Shown here one piece after another: positions 16,024 through 23,690 of a DNA stretch of 43,933 nt (position 1 is its first letter; every line of letters begins with the position of its first letter). A program made the position numbers and the translations under genes. Below the pieces are notes generated by a model. It saw only the letters and a list, made by a program, of their open reading frames with translations, did no database searches and had not been told where the DNA came from. The stretch is from Acidimicrobiia bacterium (lineage in GTDB: Bacteria > Actinomycetota > Acidimicrobiia > Spongiisociales > SHLN01), in the NCBI GenBank assembly GCA_004283105.1, contig SHLN01000001.1, forward strand, positions 1 through 43,933, in the 5' to 3' direction.

Positions 16024-16502
16024 CACCACTCGAGATAGCGGCCCGCCCCGCCACCGACGCCGACCTGCCCGACCTGCTGCGGCTCTACCGCTTGCTCGAG
16101 AAGGAAATGGAGAACCTGCGCGGGCTCTGGAAAGAGGCAGACGGCCTGCCGGAGCCGATCGAGGAGTCCCTCGCCCAAGCCGTGGCCGACCCGGCCACGT
16201 CGGTCTACATCGGCACTGCCGATGAGGTTCCCTTTGGCTTCATCCTCGGCTACTCGGCGCCGCTGCTGCCGCAGGCGAACGGCGAGCGCATGGCGACGAT
16301 CAAGCTCGTGTTCACCGAAGAGGAGGCCCGCGGGGTCGGCGTCGGCGAGGTCATGCGAGACACGCTTGTCGCCCAGTTCCGGGCCGAAGGCCACCGGTGG
16401 TTCGATGCCCATGTGCTTCCCGGCCATCGCCTCGCCAAGAACTTCTTCGAAGCCGGCGGGTTCTCCGCCCGCTTCATCATCATGAATCACGAGGATGACT
16501 GA
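16020..16502 (+). CDS. GNAT-family N-acetyltransferase
   Basis: A 160-residue GCN5-related acetyltransferase. The beta4-alpha3 acetyl-CoA site is recognisable: MATIKLVFTEEEARGVGVGEVMRDTL, read as the acceptor strand IKLVFTEEEARG followed by VGVGEVMRD, and the C-terminal HVLPGHRLAKNFFEAGGF carries the N-FFEAxGF motif typical of the family. The pyrophosphate-binding Q/RxxGxG/A is replaced by ARGVGVGEV, which still fits. The target amine is unknown. The ATG at 16020 overlaps the glycosyltransferase TGA (ATGA), and AGGACAGG upstream is a plausible ribosome-binding site. Its own end overlaps the NUDIX gene by 8 bp, so it is part of a five-gene coupled run from 15310 to 19018. Confidence 0.85.
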   Translation: MTPLEIAARPATDADLPDLLRLYRLLEKEMENLRGLWKEADGLPEPIEESLAQAVADPATSVYIGTADEVPFGFILGYSAPLLPQANGERMATIKLVFTEEEARGVGVGEVMRDTLVAQFRAEGHRWFDAHVLPGHRLAKNFFEAGGFSARFIIMNHEDD

Positions 16503-16911
16503 CCACGTCACTGTGGCGGTCGGGGCCGTCATCGTTCAGGACGAGCGTTTGCTTCTCGTCCAACGAGCGAACGATCCCGGTGCGGGTAGGTGGGCCGTCC
16601 CCGGCGGGCACGTAGAGCCGGGCGAGACACTGGCCGAGGCGGCCCGGCGTGAGGTGCTCGAGGAGACCGGGCTGGAGGTGACCGTCGGCGATATCGCCTG
16701 GGTGGGTGAATCGATCGGGCCGGGAGACCCGCCCGCCTGGCACTTTGCCATCGTCGACTTCTGGGCAACTCCAGGGGGAGGGTCGCTCGTCGCAGGCGGT
16801 GACGCCGCCGTCGCCGAGTGGGTGCCCATTGAGCGATTGGGCAATTGGCCTATCGTTGACACCATGGTCGATCTCGTACACACCCTGTTCCCGCACGGGA
16901 ATCCATCGTGA
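16495..16911 (+). CDS. NUDIX hydrolase
   Basis: A 138-residue NUDIX hydrolase. The NUDIX box reads GGHVEPGETLAEAARREV followed by LEETGLEV, matching GX5EX7REUXEEXGU exactly, with all four metal-ligand glutamates present. The N-terminus TVAVGAVIVQDERLLLVQRA and WAVPGGHVE are typical of MutT-like or ADP-ribose/dihydroneopterin-type enzymes. It cleaves a nucleoside diphosphate linked to an unknown group. The small size and lack of extra motifs prevent a substrate call. The ATG at 16495 lies inside the end of the GNAT gene, and the stop overlaps the M20 peptidase GTG (GTGA). A second, distinct NUDIX gene lies at 29588. Confidence 0.9.
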   Translation: MTDHVTVAVGAVIVQDERLLLVQRANDPGAGRWAVPGGHVEPGETLAEAARREVLEETGLEVTVGDIAWVGESIGPGDPPAWHFAIVDFWATPGGGSLVAGGDAAVAEWVPIERLGNWPIVDTMVDLVHTLFPHGNPS

Positions 16912-18251
16912 GGGAAGCTGCCGTCGAGCTGCTGGTGGCACTCATCCAGAACGGCTGTGTGAACGACGGAACACCCGATAGCGGCGGTGAATACCGGTCG
17001 GTCGAAACGCTGCAGGAGTTCTTCGGCCAACCCGGTCAGGTCTTCGAATCGCACCCCGGCCGCCAGTCGGTCGTGTACCGGATCCCGGGTCGTGTGCCCG
17101 GCGCGCCCTCGCTCATGCTCATGGGCCACACCGATGTTGTGCCGGCATCGCGCCACGGCTGGGATCACGATCCGTTCGAAGGGCTCATCGACGACGGGTT
17201 CGTGTGGGGCCGGGGTGCCGTCGACATGTTGAACGTCACCGCCGCCATGGCGGCCGCCTTCCGGCCCTTCCTGTCGGGTGAGAAGGACCCCCTTCCGGGC
17301 GATCTCATCTACCTGGCGGTCGCCGATGAGGAAGCAGGGGGGACGTACGGTGCCAAGTGGCTGGTTGAGAACCATTGGGATGTGGTGGCCTGCGACTACC
17401 AGCTGACCGAGGTCGCCTACCCGCCCATCACCACGCCCGATGGACTCGCCTATCCGGTGAGCGTCGCTGAGAAGGGGCCTTACTGGCGCAAACTCATCGC
17501 CCGGGGCGTGCCCGGTCACGGGAGCCAGCCCCACGGCCGGGAGAACGCCGTTGTCGACCTCGGAACGGCCATCGCCCGGCTGGCGGAAGCTCCTACGCCG
17601 GTGATCATCACCGAAGAGTGGCAGGCCATCGTCGAGATCCTCGGACTCGGTCCCGACATGTCGGCGGCACTGCTCGATCCTGATCAGCTCGATGCGGCTA
17701 TCGAAGCGATTGCCGCCATCGACCCGGAAATGGCCCGCATCGCCCACGCCCTCACCCACCTGACGGTGAGTCCCAACGTCGTCCACGGCGGTGTGAAGAA
17801 CAACGTGATCGCAGAGGAAGGCCATGCCGACGTGGACATTCGGGCGCTCCCCGGCCAGGACGAGACGACCGTCGACGATCACTTCCGCAAGGTGCTCGGA
17901 TCCGAGCTCTATGACCGGCTCCAGTTCGAGCCGATCATGGACTACCCGGCCGGCTCTTCACCGAAGGAAGGGCCCCTGTGGGAAGCGGTCGGGGATGGGT
18001 ACGAACAGGTGGCCGGGACGAGGCGCCGATTCCCGTATCTGATCTCGGGCACCACCGACGCCCGCTTCTTCCGGACCCGGGGCGTGGTTGCCTACGGGGC
18101 AGGAGTGTTCGACGACCGTATGGGGACGGGGGAGTTCGCTTCCATGTTCCACGGCCACAACGAGCGGGTCAGCGTCGACTCGGTCGGTCTCACCACCGAT
18201 TTCCTTGCCACCACCGTCGAACGGTTCGGCGTGCACTCGGTGGCTGAATGA
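16908..18251 (+). CDS. M20-family metallopeptidase (ArgE/DapE-like)
   Basis: A 447-residue di-zinc peptidase/deacylase of family M20. Motifs: metal ligand MGHTDVVPA with the catalytic Asp two residues after the His, WGRGAVDMLN with the bridging Asp, VADEEAGGTYGAKW with the catalytic Glu and the next ligand, the dimerisation domain from about residue 195, and the final His ligand in FHGHNERV. The GTTDARFF segment is also conserved in DapE/ArgE-like members. It hydrolyses an N-acyl amino acid or short peptide. The exact substrate is not determined; DapE or ArgE activity is possible but unproven. It starts at GTG, overlapping the NUDIX stop, and ends overlapping the HAD gene (ATGA). Confidence 0.9.
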   Translation: MREAAVELLVALIQNGCVNDGTPDSGGEYRSVETLQEFFGQPGQVFESHPGRQSVVYRIPGRVPGAPSLMLMGHTDVVPASRHGWDHDPFEGLIDDGFVWGRGAVDMLNVTAAMAAAFRPFLSGEKDPLPGDLIYLAVADEEAGGTYGAKWLVENHWDVVACDYQLTEVAYPPITTPDGLAYPVSVAEKGPYWRKLIARGVPGHGSQPHGRENAVVDLGTAIARLAEAPTPVIITEEWQAIVEILGLGPDMSAALLDPDQLDAAIEAIAAIDPEMARIAHALTHLTVSPNVVHGGVKNNVIAEEGHADVDIRALPGQDETTVDDHFRKVLGSELYDRLQFEPIMDYPAGSSPKEGPLWEAVGDGYEQVAGTRRRFPYLISGTTDARFFRTRGVVAYGAGVFDDRMGTGEFASMFHGHNERVSVDSVGLTTDFLATTVERFGVHSVAE

Positions 18252-19018
18252 TCGAGCGTCCGGACGCCATTGTCTGCGACCTCGACGGCGTGCTCTACCG
18301 GGGGGACGTTGGGATTGCGGGGGCCGGAGAGGCGCTGGCCGCCCTGCGTGGAGTCGGCATTGAGATCGTGTTCGTTACCAACAACTCGACCAAGACGCCG
18401 GCCGAGGCCGCCGCCAAGATCACCCGGCTGACCGGATTCGAGGCTCATGAGCAAGATGTCGTCACATCGGCCCAGGCCGCCGCCCACTTGCTGGCCGCCG
18501 ATGCGCCTCCCACCCTGCTGTTCGGAGCCGCCGGGGCGCGGGGGCCGCTCGAACACGAGAGCGTGCCTGTCGTGGCCGACTGGCAGGACGCCCGGGCGGT
18601 GGTGGCCGGGCTCGATCTCTCCCTCACCTACGAATCGCTCACCCGGGCCGTCATGGCGGTGGAACGGGGGGCCCGCTTCGTGGCGACCAACACCGACGTG
18701 ACGTACCCGACCCCGGAAGGGCTGTGGCCGGGAGCGGGGGCACTCGTCGCCGCGGTCCAAGCCGCCACCGGGGTAGCCCCCGAAGTGGCCGGCAAGCCCC
18801 ATGCGCCCATGCGAAGCCTGCTGGAGGAGCGCCTCGCCGGGCGCCGCGTGGCCGTCATCGGTGACCGGGTCGAGACCGATATCGCCCTCGGCGCCGCCGA
18901 AGGTTGGGAGACCATCCTCGTCCTGAGCGGCGTTACGAGCTCGCCGGACGGCGCCGACCCGAAACCCGATCACGTAGTCGCCTCAATCGCCGGGGTTCCC
19001 GAGCTGCTCGGGCTCTGA
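18248..19018 (+). CDS. NagD-like HAD-superfamily hydrolase
   Basis: A 256-residue HAD phosphatase of the IIA (NagD/AraL/PGP) subclass. Motif I is VCDLDGVLYRG with the nucleophile Asp and the general acid Asp two positions later; motif II is VFVTNNSTKT; the C2 cap lies between; motif III and IV are the conserved Lys in AGKPHAPM and VIGDRVETDIALGAAEGW. The TNNS and GDR.ETDI signatures are typical. It probably dephosphorylates a small sugar phosphate or nucleotide. In M. tuberculosis a NagD-like gene (Rv1692) lies just before the tlyA block; here it lies 5.6 kb before tlyA, with kbl-tdh and several other genes between. The ATG overlaps the peptidase stop. Confidence 0.9.
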   Translation: MIERPDAIVCDLDGVLYRGDVGIAGAGEALAALRGVGIEIVFVTNNSTKTPAEAAAKITRLTGFEAHEQDVVTSAQAAAHLLAADAPPTLLFGAAGARGPLEHESVPVVADWQDARAVVAGLDLSLTYESLTRAVMAVERGARFVATNTDVTYPTPEGLWPGAGALVAAVQAATGVAPEVAGKPHAPMRSLLEERLAGRRVAVIGDRVETDIALGAAEGWETILVLSGVTSSPDGADPKPDHVVASIAGVPELLGL

Positions 19019-19116
19019 CTCTTTCGTCAGCACCGCCAGACTCCGCGAACTCCCGAAGCGATAGGTGGCTGGATCTTCGGGATTCCGGCGGGTAGCGGGC
19101 GGCGGGCCGCGGGCAG

Positions 19117-19136
19117 CGCGGCTCCTCAGAGCCGCG
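19117..19136 (+). terminator. Stem-loop terminator between the HAD gene and kbl
   Basis: CGCGGCTC pairs perfectly with GAGCCGCG (8 bp) around the tetraloop CTCA, about 100 nt after the HAD stop. There is only a short TT tail. It closes the overlapping run that precedes it, before a new promoter for kbl. Confidence 0.6.
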
Positions 19137-19155
19137 TTCCCGCCAGACCTCCCGA

Positions 19156-19161
19156 TAGCCT
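19156..19161 (+). promoter_or_regulatory. Putative leaderless -10 element of kbl
   Basis: TAGCCT, then 7 nt (GTCCCTA), then ATG at 19169. The layout is the same as at pafA and ispH. No Shine-Dalgarno sequence is present. Confidence 0.5.
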
Positions 19162-19168
19162 GTCCCTA

Positions 19169-20359
19169 ATGTCTTCTCGTTTCCGCGCCGACCTCACCGC
19201 CCGGCTGGCCGGGTTGAAGGAGGACGGGCTGTTCAAGGAAGAGCGTCACATCGCGTCTCCCCAGAATGCCACTATCACGCTCGCGGACGGCTCGCAGGTC
19301 CTCAACTTCTGCGCCAACAACTACCTTGGTCTCGCCAATCACCCGGCCCTCGTCGAAGCTGCCGAGGCAGCCCTTCCCGTCCACGGGTACGGCATGGCGT
19401 CGGTGCGCTTCATTTGCGGGACCCAAACGGTCCACGCCGCTCTCGAGGCCGAGATCGCCGACTTCCTCGGGACCGAGGACTCGATCCTCTACGGCTCGTG
19501 CTTCGACGCCAACACCGGGCTGTTCGAGACCCTGCTCGACGAGCAGGACGCCATCATCAGCGACTCGCTCAATCACGCATCGATCATCGACGGGGTCCGG
19601 CTCTGCAAGGCGCAGCGATACCGGTATGCCAACAACGACATGGCCGACCTCGAGGTCCAGCTGAAGGCAGCCCGGGATGCCCGCTATCGCCTCATCGCCA
19701 CCGATGGGGTGTTCTCGATGGATGGAATCCTCGCCAACCTGCCCGCCATCTGTGATCTCGCCGACGAATACGACGCCATGGTGATGGTGGACGACTCCCA
19801 CGCGGTCGGGTTCGTCGGCGCCGGCGGACGTGGCACCCCAGAGGCGCTCGGTGTGGACGACCGGATCGACATCCGCACCGGTACGCTCGGCAAGGCGCTC
19901 GGCGGCGCCTCGGGCGGCTACACCGCCGCCTCGGCAGAGATCGTGGCCTGGCTTCGCCAGCGGTCTCGCCCCTACCTGTTCTCCAACAGCCTGGCGCCCG
20001 TCATTGCCGCGACGTCCCGCACCGCCCTCGATCTCTTGCGCGGCAGTGACGAACTCCGGCTGACGCTGGAACGCAACAGCGAACGATTCCGCTCGTCGAT
20101 GACGGACCTGGGCTTCACGCTGGCCGGCGCGGGTCACCCCATCATCCCGGTCATGCTGGGCGATGCCCGGCTGGCCGGAGAAATGGCCGACCTGCTCCTC
20201 GGAGAAGGCGTGTATGTGGTCGGATTCTCATTCCCGGTCGTCCCGAAGGGCGAAGCCCGCATCCGAACCCAGATGTCGGCCGCTCACACCGATGCCGACA
20301 TCGATCGGGCCGTTGATGCCTTCGCCACGGTGGGCCGCTCGCTGGGGGTGATCGCCTGA
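19169..20359 (+). CDS. kbl: 2-amino-3-ketobutyrate CoA ligase (glycine C-acetyltransferase)
   Basis: A 396-residue pyridoxal-phosphate enzyme of the alpha-oxoamine synthase family. It cleaves 2-amino-3-ketobutyrate with CoA to glycine and acetyl-CoA, the second step of threonine breakdown. Visible features: NFCANNYLGLANHP, the glycine-rich CoA/PLP region GMASVRFICGTQTVH, SLNHASIIDG, MVDDSHAVGFVG holding the PLP-contacting Asp and His, and the Schiff-base lysine in TGTLGKALGGASGGY. The length matches E. coli Kbl (398). The adjacent tdh gene confirms the pathway and separates this enzyme from BioF, HemA and SPT relatives. It starts at ATG 19169, apparently leaderless, and its stop overlaps the tdh start (TGATG). 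Confidence 0.95.
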   Translation: MSSRFRADLTARLAGLKEDGLFKEERHIASPQNATITLADGSQVLNFCANNYLGLANHPALVEAAEAALPVHGYGMASVRFICGTQTVHAALEAEIADFLGTEDSILYGSCFDANTGLFETLLDEQDAIISDSLNHASIIDGVRLCKAQRYRYANNDMADLEVQLKAARDARYRLIATDGVFSMDGILANLPAICDLADEYDAMVMVDDSHAVGFVGAGGRGTPEALGVDDRIDIRTGTLGKALGGASGGYTAASAEIVAWLRQRSRPYLFSNSLAPVIAATSRTALDLLRGSDELRLTLERNSERFRSSMTDLGFTLAGAGHPIIPVMLGDARLAGEMADLLLGEGVYVVGFSFPVVPKGEARIRTQMSAAHTDADIDRAVDAFATVGRSLGVIA

Positions 20360-21384
20360 TGCGGGCACTCATCAAGTCCGGCGACCGGCCGGGGCTGTCT
20401 CTGGAGGAGATCCCGGCGCCGGTCGCGGGGCCGAACGAGGTGGTCATCGACGTCGTGAGAGCCTCGATCTGTGGCACCGACCTCCACATCTTCGATTGGG
20501 ACGAATGGGCCCGTGGGACGATCTCAATCGGAATGGCGGTCGGTCACGAGTTCGCCGGAGTCATCTCTTCGATCGGTGATGAGGTGACGGGGTTGGCGGT
20601 GGGAGATCGCGTCTCGGCCGAGGGGCACGTCACGTGCGGTCATTGCCGCAATTGCCGGGCCGGCCGGCGCCACTACTGCCGAAACGCCGAAGGCATCGGC
20701 GTGAACCGGGCGGGTGCATTCGCCGATCAGGTGGCGGTCCCGGCCGTCAACGTGTTCCCGCTCCCGGACGACCTGAGCGATGACCTCGGCTCCATCCTCG
20801 ACCCGCTCGGCAACGCAACTCATACCGCCCTCAGTTTCGACCTCGTCGGTGAGGATGTCTTGATTACCGGCGCCGGGCCCATCGGGCTCATGGCGACCGC
20901 CATCGCTCGCCACGTTGGAGCCCGCTACATCGTTGTGACCGACGTCAATGACTACCGCCTCGAACTGGCCGGCAGGATGGGAGCCGACCGGGCCGTGCAC
21001 GTAGGAGACACGCCGCTCGAGATCATCGAGCACGATCTCGGCATGGTCGAGGCGTTCGATGTGGGTCTCGAGATGTCGGGAGCGCCCTCCGCACTGGCTG
21101 ACATCCTCCGAACGATCAACCACGGAGCCCACATCGCTTTGCTCGGGATTCCATCCGGTCCGTTCGAGATCGATTGGAACCAGGTCATCTTCAAGGGCCT
21201 GACGCTGAAGGGCATCTACGGTCGCCGCATGTTCGAGACGTGGTACAAGATGACCTCCATGCTCCACAGCGGCCTCGACATCACGCCGGTGATTACCCAC
21301 CGATTTGGCGCCGAGCAGTTCGAGGACGCCTTCGAGACGGTGCGGGGCGGCAATGCCGGCAAGGTGCTGCTGGATTGGGTGTGA
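20359..21384 (+). CDS. tdh: L-threonine 3-dehydrogenase
   Basis: A zinc-dependent medium-chain dehydrogenase of 341 residues, the same length as E. coli Tdh. It oxidises threonine with NAD+ to 2-amino-3-ketobutyrate, the substrate of the kbl product. The catalytic zinc ligands are Cys38 (SICGTDLH), His63 and Glu64 (VGHEFAG); the structural-zinc cysteines are Cys93, Cys96, Cys99 and Cys107 (TCGHCRNCR...HYC), exactly at the family positions. The NAD-binding fold begins VLITGAGPIGLMA with VVTDVND at the acidic end of beta 2. It starts at ATG overlapping the kbl stop, so the two enzymes are co-translated. The end overlaps the next gene (GTGA). Confidence 0.96.
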   Translation: MRALIKSGDRPGLSLEEIPAPVAGPNEVVIDVVRASICGTDLHIFDWDEWARGTISIGMAVGHEFAGVISSIGDEVTGLAVGDRVSAEGHVTCGHCRNCRAGRRHYCRNAEGIGVNRAGAFADQVAVPAVNVFPLPDDLSDDLGSILDPLGNATHTALSFDLVGEDVLITGAGPIGLMATAIARHVGARYIVVTDVNDYRLELAGRMGADRAVHVGDTPLEIIEHDLGMVEAFDVGLEMSGAPSALADILRTINHGAHIALLGIPSGPFEIDWNQVIFKGLTLKGIYGRRMFETWYKMTSMLHSGLDITPVITHRFGAEQFEDAFETVRGGNAGKVLLDWV

Positions 21385-22025
21385 GCGGCACCGACGAGCC
21401 CCGATTCGGACCGTGGTTGCCGATGAGGCCCGCTGAGGTGATGGCCCGGGTATCCGACCTTGCCGCGCTGACCGACGGTGCCGTTCGAGTGCTGGCCGTG
21501 GATGGCCGGAGCGGAGGCGGAAAGACAACGGTGGCTGAGCGACTCGCCGCCGCCATCGACGCCTGCGCGGTCGTCCATACCGACGACATCTCCTGGCACC
21601 ACTCCTTCTTCGATTGGACCGACCTGCTGATCGAGCATGTGCTCCGCCCGGTCGGTCGTGGTGAAGCCGTCGACTACCGCCCCGACGCCTGGCAGGAGCG
21701 GGACAGGGAAGGGTCGATATCGGTGCCTGCCCCGCTGCAATGGCTCATCGTCGAGGGCGTCGGAGCAGCCCGACGGGAACTGGTTCCCTATGTCGATGCG
21801 GTTCTGTGGGTGCAATCCGACGATGCGATAGCCAGAGAGCGGGGGATCGCCCGGGACGGCGGCGACGAGGAGGCCACCCGCTTCTGGGACGAGTGGATGG
21901 CCGCCGAAGAGCCCTTCCTCGAGGATCACCGGCCGTGGGATCGGGCCGATCTCGTCGTGAACGGCACACCCCCGGCGGGAACCGAAGGGCAGACGATTGT
22001 TGTCTCGACAGCGGCTAAGCGGTAG
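21381..22025 (+). CDS. P-loop NTPase, uridine kinase-like
   Basis: A 214-residue P-loop protein with Walker A DGRSGGGKTTVAE and a second motif HTDDISWHHSFFDW that resembles the acceptor-binding loop of uridine/cytidine kinases. The segment WLIVEGVGAARRELVPYVD, read as LIVEGVGAA followed by RRELV, is typical of such kinases, as is the RERGIARDGG lid with arginines. The substrate is unknown; nucleoside or pantothenate-like kinases are possible. I chose GTG 21381, which overlaps the tdh stop (GTGA); ATG 21423 is the alternative. Joint transcription with kbl-tdh is likely because a strong terminator follows only after this gene. There is no known role for such a kinase in threonine breakdown, so the link may be positional. 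Confidence 0.72.
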   Translation: MSGTDEPRFGPWLPMRPAEVMARVSDLAALTDGAVRVLAVDGRSGGGKTTVAERLAAAIDACAVVHTDDISWHHSFFDWTDLLIEHVLRPVGRGEAVDYRPDAWQERDREGSISVPAPLQWLIVEGVGAARRELVPYVDAVLWVQSDDAIARERGIARDGGDEEATRFWDEWMAAEEPFLEDHRPWDRADLVVNGTPPAGTEGQTIVVSTAAKR

Positions 22026-22062
22026 ACCCGCTTCTCAGCGCAACTCCGGGGATGGGAGGGCA

Positions 22063-22100
22063 ATTCGGTGCCGGTCGGCCTTTGCCAACCGGCACCGAAT
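22063..22100. terminator. Strong bidirectional stem-loop between convergent genes
   Basis: ATTCGGTGCCGGT pairs perfectly with ACCGGCACCGAAT (13 bp); inside it GGC and GCC can pair further after one mismatch. It lies 38 bp after the P-loop kinase stop and 24 bp beyond the stop of the minus-strand secreted-protein gene, so it can serve both transcripts. Confidence 0.85.
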
Positions 22101-22123
22101 GACGAACCCCATTGCGTTCGCTG

Positions 22124-22651
22124 TTACTTGGTCTTGACGGTGTACTCAACGAATCCACACCCGGGTGGATAGCCCGACTGCCATCCCGGGTCCTCACCCA
22201 GGAGATCGACTTTGATGAGTTGTCCGTCGCCCGAACCGGAACCGCGGCCATCGACGGCGCCCTTGCCCCAGCTCCAGGTCCCGGTGAACTCACCGATGTC
22301 GTCCAGCTCGAGATCGAACGTCCCCCAGTAGGTGCCCACGGTTGGCGCCGGACCGAAATCCGGCACGGCGACCCAGGCACCGTTGTAGTTGACCCCGATC
22401 TCGTTGGTTCCCATGGGAACCCAGCCGAGAGAATCATTGAATAGGAACTCGGTGGCCGTGTTCACCAGTCCCCGGATGTGCATGATCTTGTCGTCCTGGC
22501 CGCTGAACCAGATCTTCGCTTCCGCGAAGTCCCCCGGCACCATGCACTCGACGACCTCGATCGGTTCGGCTTTGATGGGAGCAGCTCCGGCCGGTGCCGC
22601 GCTCGCCAGGACCAGGCCGACGACGATGCATAACGTGTTGAGTCGACGCAT
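22124..22651 (-). CDS. Secreted protein of unknown function
   Basis: A 175-residue protein with a clear signal peptide: MRRLNTL, a hydrophobic core CIVVGLVLASA, and a type I cleavage site AGA after residue 23. The mature part is rich in Gly, Asp and aromatic residues (GTYWGTFDLELDDIGEFTGTW, given here in one 20-residue-or-shorter piece as GTFDLELDDIGEFTG) and resembles a small beta-sandwich that measures or binds something at the surface. It has two cysteines in the mature part that could pair. I recognise no family. The start is strongly supported by AAGGGGG six nt upstream on the minus strand. The leader also contains a CCCAC-GTTT-GTGGG hairpin at 22674-22687. Base composition looks like its neighbours. 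Confidence 0.75.
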   Translation of the reverse strand: MRRLNTLCIVVGLVLASAAPAGAAPIKAEPIEVVECMVPGDFAEAKIWFSGQDDKIMHIRGLVNTATEFLFNDSLGWVPMGTNEIGVNYNGAWVAVPDFGPAPTVGTYWGTFDLELDDIGEFTGTWSWGKGAVDGRGSGSGDGQLIKVDLLGEDPGWQSGYPPGCGFVEYTVKTK

Positions 22652-22968
22652 TCAATTCCCCCTTCTTCCCCGTCCCACGTTTGTGGGGCGTCAGCTTTAT
22701 ACGTATCACCTGGTTCTCGGGGCCGATAGGGGAGTCCGGCCCGTTTTCCCGAAGAACACCAGGCTGAGGATCCGGTGGGCTTCCAGGCGGTGCAGAAATA
22801 AGACCCGGTCCTGTCTCCCCCGTGGAGCGAAGCGGAGTGGGAGGGTGGCAACTTTTCGAGTTGATTCGGGGAGGGTCGTTCCCGGCAAGAGAATGGCGTC
22901 GGGAACGCTTACTGGAGAAGCGTCGAAGCGCCATCACCTCAAGCAGCGCCATCCGGCGATTGGTGGAA

Positions 22969-22990
22969 GGGCCCGTTTTGGGCCCCGTTT
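22969..22990 (+). terminator. Possible terminator hairpin inside the non-coding region
   Basis: GGGCCC-GTTTT-GGGCCC forms a 6-bp GC stem with a 5-nt loop and is followed by CGTTTCTCTC. Because no gene precedes it on the plus strand, it would have to end a small RNA or read-through transcript. Confidence 0.35.
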
Positions 22991-23017
22991 CTCTCATGGA
23001 AAGGTGATCGAAGGCTG

Positions 23018-23048
23018 CGGGCACCTTCAGGCAAGGTGTCGGTGCCCG
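23018..23048 (+). promoter_or_regulatory. Overlapping, mutually exclusive stem-loops
   Basis: CGGGCACC (23018-23025) pairs with GGTGCCCG (23041-23048), 8 bp. The inner CACCTT (23022-23027) can instead pair with AAGGTG at 23033-23038, or with an identical AAGGTG at 23001-23006. The alternatives share bases and cannot all form together, as in attenuators. It lies about 200 nt before the lipoprotein gene. Confidence 0.3.
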
Positions 23049-23251
23049 TCCATCTTCTCTGGTGGTGGCATAGGTCGGCGGTTCGTCTGCTTCGTTGCAG
23101 CATTTGATCCTTGATGTCTCGTCGCCGCGCCGTTGGTGGGAACCACCCTCCCCGTACCCCTCCCGCAGAGCCGTCCAGGATGGGACTTTGGCCGCTATCG
23201 CTCCCTGCTTGCCGGCGGTACGGTCGAAGCAGAGGATCGGAAGGAGCGACC

Positions 23252-23680
23252 ATGTTCCGATTGAGACGATCTCAGGCAATTGTCCTGCTGGTGGTCGTTA
23301 TGGCCGCCTGCGTGGGGGGCTGCTCGGACCCCGGCAACGACGTCACGTTCGCCGTCTCAGCCGGCTCGTGCACCCACGACGGACAGAGCGACATCAAGAG
23401 ACGGCCCAATGTTGGAATCATCAACGAGTCCGATCGTGAGGTGGGAATCAAGCTCTGGGTGGTCCCGGCCGGGACCACCGCAGCCGACGTGGAGGACGGT
23501 GATTACGACGGGATTCAACCCACCGGCATAGCGTTTGCCGACCCCTTTGACCAGAGCGGCTCAGGCCTCGGTGTGTCTCTCGAACGGGGAAACAGGATCA
23601 TGATCGAGTGCTTCTACGCGGACGTGCCGTCGATCGAAGGAACGCTCAGTCGAGCCTTCTTCGATGTCCCGTTGGATTGA
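23252..23680 (+). CDS. Putative lipoprotein of unknown function
   Basis: A 142-residue protein with a lipoprotein-type signal: MFRLRRSQ, hydrophobic core AIVLLVVVMAA, then VGGC with the candidate lipidated cysteine at residue 24 (an alternative is the preceding cysteine at residue 20). The mature part has one further Cys pair (GSCTHDG and IECFYAD) and beta-rich segments such as VGIINESDREVGIKLWVV. I see no catalytic motif and recognise no family. The start at 23252 is supported by GGAAGGAG seven nt upstream. It stands alone, after a 600-bp non-coding region and 10 bp before the end of the convergent rhomboid gene, so its transcript ends against the opposite strand. Confidence 0.72.
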   Translation: MFRLRRSQAIVLLVVVMAACVGGCSDPGNDVTFAVSAGSCTHDGQSDIKRRPNVGIINESDREVGIKLWVVPAGTTAADVEDGDYDGIQPTGIAFADPFDQSGSGLGVSLERGNRIMIECFYADVPSIEGTLSRAFFDVPLD

Positions 23681-23690
23681 TGGAATCCGC

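Larger units (their letters stand above)
22652..23251. other. 600-bp region without a supported gene
   Basis: This divergent spacer lies between the secreted-protein gene (minus) and the lipoprotein gene (plus). Open frames through it lack ribosome-binding sites, good codon use or recognisable motifs. It holds a hairpin in the leader of the minus-strand gene (22674-22687), a GGGCCC-GTTTT-GGGCCC hairpin followed by a T-rich tail (22969-22990), a pair of overlapping stem-loops (23018-23048), a GGTGG-GAA-CCACC inverted repeat near 23134, and a short stretch (22751-22795) resembling pieces of the rhomboid gene at 23691. It may encode a small RNA or long regulated leaders, or be decayed coding sequence. 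Confidence 0.6.

Noticed and set aside
16536..17882. 448-codon minus-strand frame opposite the NUDIX and M20 peptidase genes
   Set aside because: The plus-strand genes have clear catalytic motifs and overlapping starts; the antisense frame has neither motif nor ribosome-binding site.
22434..23279. 281-codon minus-strand frame through the non-coding spacer
   Set aside because: It overlaps the secreted-protein gene in another frame, lacks a ribosome-binding site and shows no protein-like pattern.
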